From: Hymenolepis diminuta
Lineage: Eukaryota; Platyhelminthes; Cestoda; Cyclophyllidea; Hymenolepididae
Length of the DNA stretch: 64,000 nt
Assembly (NCBI GenBank): GCA_900708905.1
Contig: CAADRB010000003.1
Span: forward strand, 1,859,071-1,923,070
Direction: 5' to 3'
Below the pieces are notes generated by a model. The model was not told the DNA's origin and ran no database searches. It saw only the letters and a program-made list of their open reading frames with translations. This document shows, piece by piece, positions 27,901-40,399 of the stretch (position 1 is its first letter; every line of letters begins with the position of its first letter). Both the position numbers and the translations under genes were made by a program.

Positions 27901-29368
27901 CTCAACCAATATGCCCATCCAGCAGTGGTAACACGGTTGTAGACGAACGACTCAAGCAGTTTGATCAAAAGATCATTGACCTCATCACGAGTGAAGTAAA
28001 TACCAAAACTTTTGTTTATACAGATCGCACTTGAATTCTTTTCTTTTTCATTAGATTATGGATTCAGACACCAAGATAACATGGGATGATATAGCCGGAC
28101 TGCACAGTGTCAAAACAACTTTGAAAGAAGTTGTCGTGTTCCCTATGCTTCGACCGTAAGCTTAACTTCCGCTGTTGAATAAATCTTATGGCCGGCATTA
28201 ACATTACGATCACTTTAGAGACATATTTACCGGATTAAGAGGTCCCCCTAAGGGTTTACTTCTATTTGGTCCACCGGGAACAGGCAAAACCCTAATTGGC
28301 AAGTTTACTTGGTATTTGTATATGCCTTATCACAAGCCCGAGTTATTAGTATATTCTTATTTTGACTAGGAAAGTGCATCGCTTCTATCAGCAAGTCAAC
28401 TTTCTTTAGCATAAGCGCATCCTCCCTCACCTCAAAATGGGTAAGTAAAAAAACTTGTATTAACGAAATGTAAGAGGATAAATTACTCCTCTTCATTTTA
28501 TTCTTTTTTCAAGGTTGGCGACGGTGAAAAAATGGTTAGAGCTTTGTTTACTATTGCTCGAATTCATGCACCAGCGGTAATTTTCATTGATGAAGTCGAT
28601 TCGCTCCTTTCCCAACGTAGTGAAACTGAGCATGAGTCCAGTCGTCGCATCAAGACTGAATTTCTTGTTCAACTGGTGAGTAACGGATTAATTTCTCAAT
28701 TATAATTAATTTCTATTCAATTCTCTACTCAGTTTTTACTTAGGATGGCGTTTCCACAGGGTCTGAGGAACGCTTACTTCTTATCGGAGCTACTAATAGG
28801 TAACGTGTTTCATTTTATCTCAAATTTATAATTGTCAGGCCACAAGAATTGGATGAGGCAGCTAGAAGACGTTTTGTAAAACGACTCTACGTACCTCTAC
28901 CTTGTGAAGATGCGAGAAGAGAAATAGTCGAACGTTTAATTAAACAACAAAAGCATAGCCTAACACCGGATGATCTCGATATAATAGCCGCAAAATCCGA
29001 GGGTATATCGCACGGCGATAGCACTGAAACCCTTTCTTCTTTTGCTTTAACCTCAACTCTTCTTTTATTTCTTAGGATTTTCTGGTGCTGATGTGGCAAA
29101 CCTCTGCAGAGAGGCCGCTATGGGCCCTATCAGAGGACTGCCACTTGAAGTGATTGAATCGATATCCGCACAAGACGTACGTCAAGTTACACTTTTATTT
29201 TCTTTTTCGTTTCTCTCGTTTTTCCTATTTCAATTTGACTTTTAGGTACCTTCTGTTGGGATGAGTGATTTTCTCGCTGCCTTTAGGCACGTAAAGGCTA
29301 GCGTCTCACCCAGCGATTTAAAACAGTACATCTCCTGGAATCAACAATACGGAAGCTTTCAAGTTTGA
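24915..29368 (+). CDS. FIGNL1: fidgetin-like protein 1 (AAA ATPase)
   Basis: An AAA ATPase that acts with RAD51 in homologous recombination (known for the family). Exons: 24915-25015, 25048-25109, 26286-26340, 26378-26435, 26475-26544, 26585-26628, 26704-26817, 26883-26945, 27461-27523, 27621-27706, 27803-27995, 28055-28155, 28219-28298, 28370-28440, 28514-28675, 28744-28799, 28839-29002, 29076-29176, 29246-29368. They sum to 1767 bases, 588 residues, slightly short for the family. Seen: FVTA (the FxxA RAD51-binding motif), WDDIAG, Walker A GPPGTGKT, Walker [15 protein letters not shown], the [16 protein letters not shown] block, [16 protein letters not shown], and a terminal WNQQYG resembling the vertebrate end. 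The start ATG follows an acceptor (TATTTCAG) by three bases; an in-frame ATG at 24834 is less likely. Confidence 0.95.
25110..26285 (+). other. FIGNL1 intron 2, 1.2 kb
   Basis: No exon seen. It includes a SINE-like fragment at 25815-25960. Confidence 0.7.
25815..25960 (+). repeat. SINE-like fragment with tRNA-type A/B boxes
   Basis: TATGCGCGTCTGCAAAC (possible A box) is followed by GGTTCGATGC (25842-25851, B box) at a spacing normal for tRNA-derived SINEs. Downstream GTGATAGACCTTGAGTTT and CTCCATGG are shared with the copies at 11.3 and 59.1 kb. Confidence 0.45.
26946..27460 (+). other. FIGNL1 intron 8, 515 bases
   Basis: T-rich, with no coding exon needed by the phases on either side. Confidence 0.7.
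28299..28369 (+). other. GC-AG intron in the Walker A region of FIGNL1
   Basis: The reading frame needs the join ATT G / GA AAG TGC, giving the conserved I-G-K-C. The only donor that allows this is G|GCAAGT at 28298/28299, with acceptor GACTAG. The nearby GT (28303) would break the frame with every acceptor seen. GCAAGT is the classical GC-donor consensus. Confidence 0.88.
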
Positions 29369-29383
29369 ACACGCCGTCTTACA

Positions 29384-29452
29384 ATAAACACGGTACCAAA
29401 GCATTTTATATGTACATATAGAACCTGTCATCATGCAAATGATTTCAATAAA
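29384..29452 (+). terminator. FIGNL1 polyadenylation signals
   Basis: Two AATAAA hexamers, at 29384-29389 and 29447-29452, lie 16 and 79 bases after the stop codon. The convergent zinc-finger gene ends at 29643, so the two 3' ends are close or overlapping. Confidence 0.7.
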
Positions 29453-29642
29453 GCCACTTTTTATGCCCCCCCAAACTTAGCAATTATTATGCACATATAC
29501 ACATTATTAATACCACAAAATACATCATCTTGGTCTGCGTACACCTTAACTTTGCACAGTTTTGTTTAATATTTCTTTTTCATGGGTAGTAGCGATAGGA
29601 CACTAACTTTGGCATAGTCTATGACACCGTTACCTCCTCGCA

Positions 29643-31829
29643 TTATTGCATCGGGGGTGACAGTGCAAGTCTTAGAGGTTTTGGGGTCAAGGAAGGGTCA
29701 TCGTCATCATCATTGTTATTAGTAGCAGTAGTAGTAGAAGGGGTCTCGACTGATTTGGGTTTTTCAGGTTCAATTTGTTGTCTTTTGATTAATCTTGGAT
29801 CGAGAATACGCGAGTAAGCAACTGGCGTACTGCTCGGTTTGGTCATACCAGCCGTTAGTAAGGGATTCGCACATTCATTAAGTTCAAGTTTTGGCCGTTT
29901 CCTACGCTCAGGTTGGGAAACGGATTGCTCTGTTTGTTTTGTTTCTGTAGAAACAACACTGGGAATATTGATTAAGACCGGCAACTGAGGTCGAACTTTA
30001 AGCCGGGGATCATTAGGAGCTGCGTTAGCAGCAGAAGGAGGCAGTTTTTGCCGTTTACTTAAATCAATTTCAATAGGTATGAGACGCCAACAAAATGTAG
30101 CGACTGCTTCCCTAATACCTAATTCGTCACTTGAAGTATAGACAATGTTGTCCTTACTAACAGTCATTTCTGGGATATCAAGCTGATCGATCATCGATGG
30201 TCCTTGAGGGGGAGGTGATACATCGAAAGATTTACTATGCTCCTCTTGATCCTTTCTTGGATTCTGCAAATATTAAGCCAGAAGATTAATTACACACGAA
30301 CCTACCCCATAAAAAGTAACTACTGAAATGTATTTAAGTAGAGAGATCGTTAGGAATTACCGGATTGGGTTGGTCCTGACGATAAACATCATCTTGAATT
30401 GACGGCACATTGTAGAACTCCCCTTCATCGTTATTAAATTGGGGTGGCCTGAATCTTTGTGTTGGATAAGGAAAGCGATGTCTGGGAGGAAGACGATTCC
30501 CGGAGAGCATATGAGGTCCTCTTGCATGAGGATATGGAGAAAGGCCGGGTCGATATCCATAAGGAGGAGGCTGATAGGACCCCCTAAAAGGTAGAGGCGG
30601 TCCGAAACCCCTAGGGGGTAATTGTGGAGGTCTATCACCGTAAGACCTATAAAAATGCGATTCAAAAGGTGGCCTAGGACCAGGTCCATGATAAAAATGA
30701 GGAGGCTGGGACCCATTTGGAGTTCCAGGTGAGCTAAGCAATAAAAAGTAGATAACCATGAGGCTACTGGAAAAGTGAAATGAGCAGCGAAAACAAAAAT
30801 TTTATGCCGTGTCTACTTAGTTAATACAAGTAGATATGCAAAATTAACTTCACCAAAACCCCTACTATCAATGGACAAAGAGGGACAATTTGACTTTATA
30901 ATCTATTACTATATAAAGCAGTTTAATTAAAACCTTAGAGCGGTTAAAGACAAAATATCGCTAACAACTCACCCGGACGGCATCATTTGCCGATAATCAA
31001 CGTCACCATTTGGTTCAGTGATTGGAAGTGAAGATGTATTATTCGGATATTCAGATTGAAATTCCCCTTGTAAACTAGGATCTTCAATAGCACTCGATTT
31101 CTTCTTCTAATAACCGGTAAACTACGTCAACACTAATCTTACCTCAATTTCCTCAACATATTTCTCCAACATAGCTCGAGAATCCGGACTTAAAGGTGCA
31201 TGAGAAAATTTGCAAGTATTTCCGTGGTAACAATTATTCTTAAGATGGAAGAATTTACAGGGAAACTCGTTATGCATAAAGGGACAAGCGGGACCTTTAG
31301 AACAAGACCCAGCGGCATAGAACTTGCACAAATCTTTCTTTTTCGCAGGTATGAAATCATGGCTGTATGGACATTCAGATCCCTAAGAAATAAGCAAATA
31401 CAAAAAGTACCGAACCTTTTGGCAACGACCTTCCATGTAGAACCGACACTTTAGTCTTTCTTTCTTCTTTGAAGGTGGCCTTTCATTGGCGTTTGCGTCC
31501 TGTTCGCGTCTCTTCCGCTTTCGATTAGATCCGGGGGATTGTCGAACAGATTTGGCATGAGATCCGCGAGATAATGTCCTGTGCCGAAGTGAAGGCTCAC
31601 CATCAAAAGTATATTCAACCGGTGAACCCCTACCTAAGTCTACATGCCTTGTATCTAGACATCTGTATTTATCACGATTATTATTACGACCACGAGCCCT
31701 GTTTGACAGAGAATCGCCGTAAAAACGACTGCCTAATGGAGAATGAGCCTCACTACTACCCACATTTCCATCGTCGAAGTCACTTAAGTCATTAACTTCG
31801 CCCTCTTCGTAATCAGGATCACTGCTCAT
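29643..31829 (-). CDS. triple CCCH zinc-finger protein, ZC3H4/6/8 type
   Basis: Nuclear RNA-binding protein; relatives (ZC3H4, Drosophila suppressor of sable) restrain non-productive transcription. Exons: 31829-31416, 31382-31143, 31106-30973, 30733-30361, 30263-29643, in total 1782 bases, 593 residues. Seen: an acidic start MSSDPDYEEGEVNDLSDFDD, an Arg/Lys-rich stretch, then three C-x8-C-x5-C-x3-H fingers across exons 1-2 (CRFYMEGRC, CKFYAAGSC, and CKFFHLKNNC ending in CKFSHAPLSP). The spacing and the finger-3 tail match this family. The middle is Pro/Arg/Gly-rich. The C-terminal part has DPRL words (DPRLKVRPQLP, LDPRLIKR), as in su(sable)/ZC3H4 proteins. The first ATG (31829) is used because it opens the conserved EEGE start. 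Introns 1 and 2 are 33 and 36 bases. Which member it is cannot be settled. Confidence 0.93.
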
Positions 31830-34082
31830 TTTGTCTTTTAATTTGATTAACAAACTGTAAGCGAACCGAGCACAGTACGAACTAGCACCAACAAGACCGA
31901 AACTGATCTCTCCAGGCTAAATCAAACAAAACATATGAAATATGATTTAATGCAAAACTGCATAAATGTCACACATTTATAATAAATTTATACTAAAACT
32001 AAATTTTAACTTTATTTTTTTCTAAAACGGCGTTTTCTAAAGTTATTATAATGGTCTTTTAAGATTTTCGTTAATCACTTTACGTGATATTTTTATTTCA
32101 TTTGAGGCTCATTATATTTTTTTACCTTTTTATACATACATGTAATACAATAATGCCTTCCCATAATACTATCCGACGTCAACATTTCGACCATTATTAG
32201 TTAATTATATTTAGATACCTTTCAACTTTTAATGTTATGACATTAATATCGTGCATGTATTTCTACATTTTAATTACAATAAATTAAATTTTTGTCTGAT
32301 TTATATTCAGAAAGATTGCAGAAAGATTTTATTCACATTGACCGACAAAACCGGCAAATATGTATAAATATAATTTAACTCTATGTAAAACTGAGAATCG
32401 TAATATATGAATTTATGCGCAATCGAAGCCCTTTTTATTGTAATACCTACTTAATTTATTAGATTTTACATACATTGTGATGGTAACATAGAAAAATGAA
32501 TATATGCCTCGCGGAAATGAAGAAATATAACAATTTATTATCTGATACCATTCCCATCTTCTTACTGTCCTTTTCCTATATTTTTGAACTTATCATTTCA
32601 CTCATGCAACTTTAGGGGCATATTCTTTTCTTAAATTTTCAATAAACTTTTTGTAAATTCGGTTTTTTCAGTTATAACAGTTTATAAATATAACACTATT
32701 AGATCTATCGGAGCCACATCGATCAAATATTTGGAATAAGTCAAGCCCCTCACGGCGCTAGATCAGTTCGGAGGTGGCACACAAGCCATCCCCATTTATT
32801 AATAAGTAATTTAGATTTGTATACAAAACATTTCCCCGTTAGACGTTAGTCATGTCTCGTTGTCGGAGTCTCGGCGTGATGATCGACATCTGTTCAGGAA
32901 TCTATGTGTAAACACGCAAACACACATCGGGACCGCCTGTGGTCGCTCTAGTGGAGATCTTATCGCTAGTCAATCACTTCTAATTGCCAGGCGTTGATAG
33001 ACATTTGCTTTTTATAAGAATAAATATCTTAATCAACCTCAAATAACTAAAAACTATAATATCATTTGCTAGGTCTACCTCAATACTTCACATCCAGATC
33101 ATAAATACCGATCACTTTGTTGATAATGAATACAAATAATACTTTTATTGTTAATGCTTTATTTAATATGGATCTGGAAGGCAATCTTAATTTTATTCAA
33201 GATCGGATAAGATAAGGTCAACATTGATACGAGTGGAAATTAAGTAATGGGATCTAGGACCAAATGGAAGTAAAGTCAGTCGTGTCTGTAAATCAATTTA
33301 CTGATAATCAAATTAATGTTTGCTAAAAACGCTTCTTCTCGAGATACAAGATGTGTCGCGGGGACCGGTCGGCTCTTCTTACGGGCAGGAAGAATGAATT
33401 CTTAAAAATGGTACAGTACGGTTAGCTGTTCAAATGCAGCAGCCATTCAAGTTGGCCAGTGAGATCATAAACTTATACCGCTCTGACTCATCAAGGCGAC
33501 CTCTATACATGCCAGTAATATTATTTATGTTCAAAAACACACTTCTGGACGGTCTATGGATGATGTTGTCAAGATCTTATCGCTTCTGATCGTCAGGTGT
33601 TCATTGAGACCTGCCATCTATATTAGGATATCCAACGGTGAGACATTATACTGGCATTTATTTAAGTATGCATCTAATACCAACAACAGTAAGAATTCTT
33701 AGTGTGTTAACTGAGCATATAAGTAGCATTAGCTGAACACATGTACATATGAAGAATCAGAAATCAGCTGTTCACTAACAGCACTGTGGAAACGGAATTC
33801 AATTAAGAATGAAAATAACATAAGTATAGGCATTGCGGAGATATGCACTACTGTGGATTTTATTATTCCTGCTTCCCTACCCCTCAAACACATGAAATCT
33901 TGTAGACTAGTGAATTTAGGACGTCACCTCATAGTAAGCAGTTGAATACGTACTCTAATGGATTATGCAAGCCTCTTTCAGAGAGTATAGCTATCTAACA
34001 ACTCAGAAACTTGATGGTTACATTTTTTAGCCAGGGAGCAGTGGCTAACAAGAGAAAAACACTTTATTTTGCCCTATTAGGT
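31830..34082. other. intergenic region, 2.25 kb
   Basis: Very AT-rich up to about 32.7 kb, with no gene seen. It contains a diverged repeat pair (about 32930-33010 and 33545-33625). Confidence 0.6.
32930..33625. repeat. diverged repeat pair
   Basis: Both parts contain GGTCGCTCTAGTGGA/GACGGTCTATGGATGA, then ATCTTATCGCT, then a word like TTCTAATTGCCAGGCGTTGAT / TTCTGATCGTCAGGTGTTCAT. The two parts run at about 32930-33010 and 33545-33625. The family is not recognised. Confidence 0.4.
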
Positions 34083-34571
34083 TGAAGGATGAATCCCTCT
34101 TCTCCGAACTATTTTACACCATTCCTAATCATCACCAAATTTGATTATCTTGTCCTCATAAGTAATCTCTGTAAACCTTTAACCATTCCTACGACCCAAG
34201 CACTCCATAAACAGACATCATGTGTCCTCAGCTGGCCTATGTCTCATCGACCCGGAAAAGGTAAACATACCTCAGACGATAGTAGCAGACACTACTTAGT
34301 CGGCCCTGCTATTAACCAGTCCTGTCTGCACCGGCTCTTGCCTTTCCTACAATCGTCCCGACCAATTAAAGCGCGCATACAACCATATCCTTATGCGTGT
34401 CCTCACCTCCCATTAGACACACACCGGAGGGTGGACCCTAGCTCGACCAACGCATCTCCCGTTGCTCAATCCTTCTCCTACAATTCCCTACTTTTCCTTG
34501 AGACTCTGTATTGAGCTTTGTTCAATACAACCTGGTCAACGTAATCCTTGGTGTTCTTTTTCTTTCATTTA
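34083..34571 (+). mobile_element. solo LTR of the TRIM/Ty3-like element
   Basis: It begins TGAAGGATGAATCCC and is alignable along most of its length with the LTRs at 52880 and 54434, with many point differences. It contains the shared words CTCAGCTGGCCTAT, AAAAGGTAAACATAC, GTCGGCCCTGCTATTAACCA and CTTATGCGTGTCCTCACC. Similarity stops after TTTCATTTA, short of the end seen in the 54.4 kb copy. No internal region or second LTR lies next to it. Confidence 0.8.
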
Positions 34572-36714
34572 CTCCAATTTACTCCAACAAGGTTTTATTG
34601 CTTACATGAAACTGTGCTTGAGATATTTTTATCGTTTCCACCCCTAAGTGTTATTTCTTTATTTCGATAAACATCTCTCTCTTACAAAGCTGACAAAGTT
34701 AATTGAAAATGTGTTGAAATTTGAGCGTCGTGGAAATGCATCTGACTTTTAAAACCTAATAGAATTTTGCTAAAGCTAGCATACCAGTTAGGATTAAGTG
34801 TTCACTCCTCTGTCGCTTCATTTTGAAGGTAAGCTGCACGATTTTGCCGTTTCATTTTTGTGTGTCAAGCCACGTGTTCGTGTCATGTGAATCAAAATGC
34901 AATCTTACCATTTAATTTTGTTTTAGGAACAAATCACTTTCTTTCCTATATATTTAGAGTTTAAATAAATACACAATCCGGTATTTCGGAAATTTTTATA
35001 AAGTTGATTGCATCTATTGTCACTGAAAAAACTGGACTTTGTAGTATATAAGCTTTTAAACAACTCAAATTCATTATATCTTTGTATTAGGAAATAGACG
35101 AAAATGTTTGTAAGAGAATATGGTTCAATAATCTTAAGATAGATTGCCATTAAATACCAAAGAATTTCTAAATAGTTAAAGGAAGGTAACAGCCTATACG
35201 AAACCAAAAGTCCAAGAAATGAGTGTAGATCACGTATATTTTGCAACTTGTAATGGGACTGGAAAGGGAAACGAGAGAAGAAATGAGAAGAATTGAGTCT
35301 AGAATAGTGCCTGCGAAGAGCTTGTGAAAATTGAGAAGTGATACACGATCCCTATTGTACTATACTCAGTCAAGTTGACTATATTGTATCGTATGGTTGT
35401 CTGATGAGCAACCAATAAAGACATCACTTAACACCTTTAAAATGCAAATATATTAGTCAAAGGATGGTTCTTCAGAACTCATCATATTTACTGGGACAAT
35501 AACACGACAATAATCAGTTTAAATTTTAACCAGAACATATTCAAAGTGTCATACGGCTTCAGTGGTCTTTCAATCAATGGGAGGCTTTCAAGGGAACCAA
35601 CTTATTAACCAATTACAGGTTCTCTTTTGCCTTCAAGTTATCTTATGTCTGAGAAATTTTGGCATTTAAGACCCAATTCATGACGTCCTACTGAAAGCGT
35701 TAATCGCTAATTTTGTTTTTAATTTCCCTCCCCTACAAAACTCAGTGAATCAATCCAGCTGATGCTGAAATATCCATCAATAGGTAAGCGATGAGTAAAC
35801 TTTACAATTCCAAAGTATGTCAAGTTAACACTTTCCTTCACGCAAATCACTTTAGAGCTCATTCTTGGGGAATGTACCTATTGTAAGTGGTCATTAAGAC
35901 TTCACAAAATTATAAGTGTACTCATTTATTGTTTCAAAGTGAAGGCAATTTCTAAAACTAATAATCACTGCTACATGTAAAACGGTTGCTGAAAAGACGC
36001 ATTTTAGCCTACAACTTGGTGCATTGCAATTGCAATGATATTATCTAATAACTGTTATTCGATTTTTATGTGTCTGATTTCGATGGGTCTAAATGGTTTA
36101 AAACTAATCTAACTAGAAATAACCTTACATCAGGTGTGTATGAAATATTAATACTTTTAAATATCTGACAGATTATATAGGCCATTGAATAATCACATAA
36201 GTCTAAGTCAGGTCATAGCTGTAGGCTATCCAATCATTCGCTTGTCAACATGAAACGTCCAAGGCCACGAATGACAATGTTAATAACACTTTAATTAAGT
36301 AAAAGAGAAGTATTCTAAAGACGCTCTCTCAGAAGTTCACATTCAACTAATTCTCTTGTTAGCCAGTTCGGTTGGCCATCGACATCTCTGGAGATGCACT
36401 AAACACTACATCATTAATATAAAAAGGCTGATTCTATATTAACGAAAGGAAATGATGCATGCTGGATGTAATTCTTATTGAGACTCAGAAAGTACCAACA
36501 AATCCAACGAGTCATGGTTTTGCAATATCAACTCCCGACACACAAAGATGAAATGGGTTATGACAGACAAAAAAGGAGACAGGGGAGAGATAAAACAAGA
36601 GAGAGTGGTTTCAAATGTAAATATTAGGCAAAAAAGAAGCATGCCGTGACAGAGAAAAAATATGCGAGAAGACACAGAGAGCAAGAAAGATTAGAGTAAA
36701 ACACTGCGAAAAAT
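34572..36714. other. intergenic region, 2.1 kb
   Basis: AT-rich; I see no gene. It lies downstream of the calponin stop codon. Confidence 0.6.
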
Positions 36715-39700
36715 TTAATTGCGCTCTCCGACTTGGACATCGGTAATGTGCCGCTGGGCACCGAAGCTCATTCCTGCTTGGCTAGCGCCCTGGTTCGAGC
36801 CCGACTGCAGACCAATGATACCTGCACCCTCCTTTGACATATCGTCGACCTTGATATCAGCAATGTGGCGGACACCACCCATGCTCATTCCTGATTGATT
36901 AGCGTATTGGTTGGTTCCAGCCTGCAAGCCAATCACACTTTGTCCTTCCTTGCTTATCTCATCCACCTTGATATCAGCAATGTGGCGCACAGCTCCCATA
37001 GCCATACCACTCTGGGTGGCGCCTTTATTCGAACCCGCTTGCAAGCCAATGACAGATTCGCCTTCCTTGGACATCTTATCCACCCTGATGTCAGCAATAT
37101 GACGAACAGCCCCCATAGACATTCCACTTTGGCTTGCACCTTTGTTTGAACCGGCCTGTAATCCAATTGTGCTCTTTCCAGCATCCGACATTTCACCGAT
37201 CTTCTGGTCAGCAATGTGACGCATTGCTCCCATAGCCATACCAGATTGGCTAGCGCCCTTGTTGGTACCCATTTGTAAGTTGAGAGAGGTCTTTCCAGTG
37301 TCTGACATTTCGCCAATATTCTGGTCAGCAATATGACGAATGGCTCCCATGGCCATACCGCTCTGATTGGCTCCCTTGTTCGAACCCGCCTGGAGACCGA
37401 TGATACCGTGGCTTTCTCTTGACATGTCATCGGCTTTGATATCGGCAATGTGACGCACGGCACCCATGCTCATACCCTTTTGGCTAGCACCCTTGTTTGA
37501 ACCGGCCTGTAGACCAATCACAGCCTTAGAGGCATTGAGCTGATCTTCGGTGAACTCACGCCTGTTTTCGTAGGTTGGTTTAGGTCCACATGTTGGTCCT
37601 TTGAAGTTGTTTCGTTGGCACTGATGACATAAAAGCTATTATATCTTGTTCTAAACGTTATTACTCATTTAAAATTAGTAGATTAGACTCAATATTAATA
37701 TAAAGTATTTGACTAGACCATTTCTACAATTTATTTAATTATTTTCTGTCCAGAAATCTCTTCCAATAGGAAAAATATATGAAATTTTTTTCATTTTCAT
37801 CCTACGATTGTCGTAAATTCTTAACACAGCTACTAAGTAGTGTATAAAAGCGAATTCCGCCACTAAAACACGATCAATGGGGATTTCCAATGGAGCGTTT
37901 TTATTGGTTGCACTCTTACACACCCACGAATGGGGCGACACTTCGCCCAGAGTTCTGTGATTGGCCACATGATTGTGCCGATTTGTAATTGGTTCCTTAC
38001 GTTGGGCGTCTGACATCACACTTTTATAGCACATCTTGATCTCCACATTGCGTATGTTGTACACATTTATTATCGTATCTGCATCGAAAGCCTAAAATAA
38101 CCCAATTTCCCATAGCTAAACCTACGCACAAAGATATAATGGATAGAAACAGTTTATTTGCATCTGTATTAGAGATACAATTGGATACTTACTTCAGTAC
38201 CGAGTTGAAGAAGACAGCTCAAGACTTGGGCCATATTTCTCATTTCATATAGATCCACAGTTTGGAAAAGACTTGCTCGAGGCACGCCATAGGCTTCGCA
38301 GGCCGTCAGGAAAATTTGAATATTTTCCATCTAAAGTTACGAAACGAGGCATTTCAGAAAGCAGAGAGGCAGATGATTCACTTTCGCATTTCCAAAGAAA
38401 TTTTACTTAGTCTAGTGTCATTATTATGAAATTCAAATTTTAAGTATTATGATCTGTGATCATAAAAGTGGGTTTACGCTTTCTCCTATGCTTGTTTTTA
38501 GTATTACGATTTACATGAAAGAGGTAATTTCAGCTATACATTATTTTATTAATGTGTCAAAAATGATCTAGTTGAGAAAATATAATAACTTACATAATGC
38601 ACAAATGCAAATCGAAAGACGCAGATTTTCAATATTCGTCTATTACAGTGCGTGGAAATTCGATCAATTTTTTCCTTTGTCTGCTGAACTGGACAAACAC
38701 TTACCTACCATTTTTTGTGGCCTGGAATGTATCAGATTTCCAAAGGTCAAGTCTAGTTATACCTTTAGTCAGTTATACCTCTTCCCATTCAATTTGAGTA
38801 ATCACTATGAGTATCCCGAATAATTTAGTACTTAAAATAAATTAATTTCATTTGTGACCTGGATGGTACATAATTTTCTTTTCAAATTTCACGCTTTTCG
38901 AAATTTTATAAAGGATGCAATGAAATTTTGAAAAAATAAACAAATAGCTATCTTTTAAATATTTGAATTGCATGTGTTAGGACTTACAACATCGCTACCT
39001 TATCCTCTCTTGGGTTCCAACATACTTTTACCTCGTTTATCAGTTTGAGCACAACATTTTTACGAAAATATATAGAGCAAGAAAAAGTAGATCACCTGTT
39101 TAAAAGGAGCAGACATGGTGTTGGCTCTGAAAGGATGCTTCTTCTTCTTAACAGTAGGTGGAAGAGGATCCGTACCTTCGTACACCTTGTTCACCAACCT
39201 TTATTTTGAAAAGACACATCAGTTCATACCTCGACAATACTATTCAATGGTTCATCAGTTAGTAGAAGAATGAGTTAAAAGTAATGATAAGTTTACGGAA
39301 AGAACAATCAAACTTGACTAGGCTCACTTGACAAGGATTTGACCATTCTTGAGAGCAGCAGCAAAATTCTCACGACCGAGAGGTACATTCTCACCCGTCA
39401 ACTCATTGATCCACTGGACAACTTCCTTCTCGGTGTCTGAATCGTATCTACTATTCAACTGGAAAAAACCATAATGTCTTTGAAATAACGTTAGAGTTTA
39501 AATTTCAAGGAGTAAAATTGACAACACCTACTTACGTTTTCATTAAATTCATTGCATAACTGACTTGACGAAACAGAAGAACATGTTGTGGATATAAATC
39601 TACGGAATTTAGTGTTACTTTAGTGCTACTTTATGTTTTCTGTGACCTTTAAAGTAAAAAAGCCTGCAAACAGTGATATATCGCATCAAATAATCCAAGA

Positions 39701-40399
39701 CTTAAGTCTATCTTAAAAAAAGTATTTCAGAATTATACAACACTTCCAACGTCTTGACCGGAAAGATATCTTTTACAAAAATTGCTAAAGAGAAGGTGTT
39801 GAAATGAAGGTTAACTCAGAAGTGTAGGCAATTAGTGAACCTATAAAATTTTGTTTCATAACAAACTACAAATCATTGCCTTAGGATATATATTATTTTT
39901 TCAATTACTCCTAAAATGTCAGGAATTATTAGTACTCATTACTCAACGGAACCTCCAATCCAGTTAGGCTTTACTTATGATCAGCTTAATGAGGGCTATA
40001 TGACAGGAAAAACAATCAACTGAACGTTACAAAATACTTTATTTAATGAGTAAAATATCACTAAATCTACATTTTGTTTTGTAATTAATAAACAGTCATT
40101 AATACTAGTTAAAATAAATATCCTCATAGCTCTCCTTCTGAGAACCTACAAAGCACGACAAATGTTTAAATCACTCTACTAAGTATTCCAAAAGTCTTAT
40201 AGCAAAATGTGAAAATATCCTCACCACAAAAACAATAGTAGATAGAATAAAACACTTAAAAAGGAAAACCATTTTTAACTTTCCAAGAGGGAAATGAGAA
40301 ATAGGGGGATGAAATATAGTAAGAACAATTAGAGATATTTGTACTTACCCTACGGTTGACTTGTACATCCATACCCATATCTCCCATTCGGTTAGACAT
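36715..40399 (-). CDS. calponin-like protein: CH domain plus seven calponin repeats
   Basis: Actin-binding muscle protein. Exons: 40399-40349, 39458-39328, 39198-39096, 38330-38193, 37620-36715, in total 1329 bases, 442 residues. Seen: a short N-terminus MSNRMGDMGMDVQVNRR, a single CH domain over exons 2-4 (EKEVVQWINELTGE, FRANTMSAPFKQMENI, ACEAYGVPRASLFQTVDLYE, NMAQVLSCLLQLG), then NNFKGPTCGPKPTYENRREF as in calponins. Seven repeats of about 39 residues fill the last exon (pattern IGLQAGSNKGASQSGMSMGA, then RHI-D). Vertebrate calponins have three repeats; nematode UNC-87 has seven but no CH domain, so this combines both. Repeat 3 is the most divergent (SLNLQMGTNKG). Confidence 0.95.
37735..38089 (-). 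other. open frame with splice acceptor in the last calponin intron
   Basis: After GTTATTTTAG at 38090 a frame stays open for 118 codons in the same phase (0) as the end of exon 4, so it could be an alternative 3' exon. I recognise no domain. The stretch also has several CCAAT or ATTGG words, so it could instead hold an internal promoter. Chance is possible. Confidence 0.25.

Noticed and set aside
36733..37521. Minus-strand repeats as a CRISPR or satellite array
   Set aside because: The regular 117-base period is coding: it is the seven calponin repeats.
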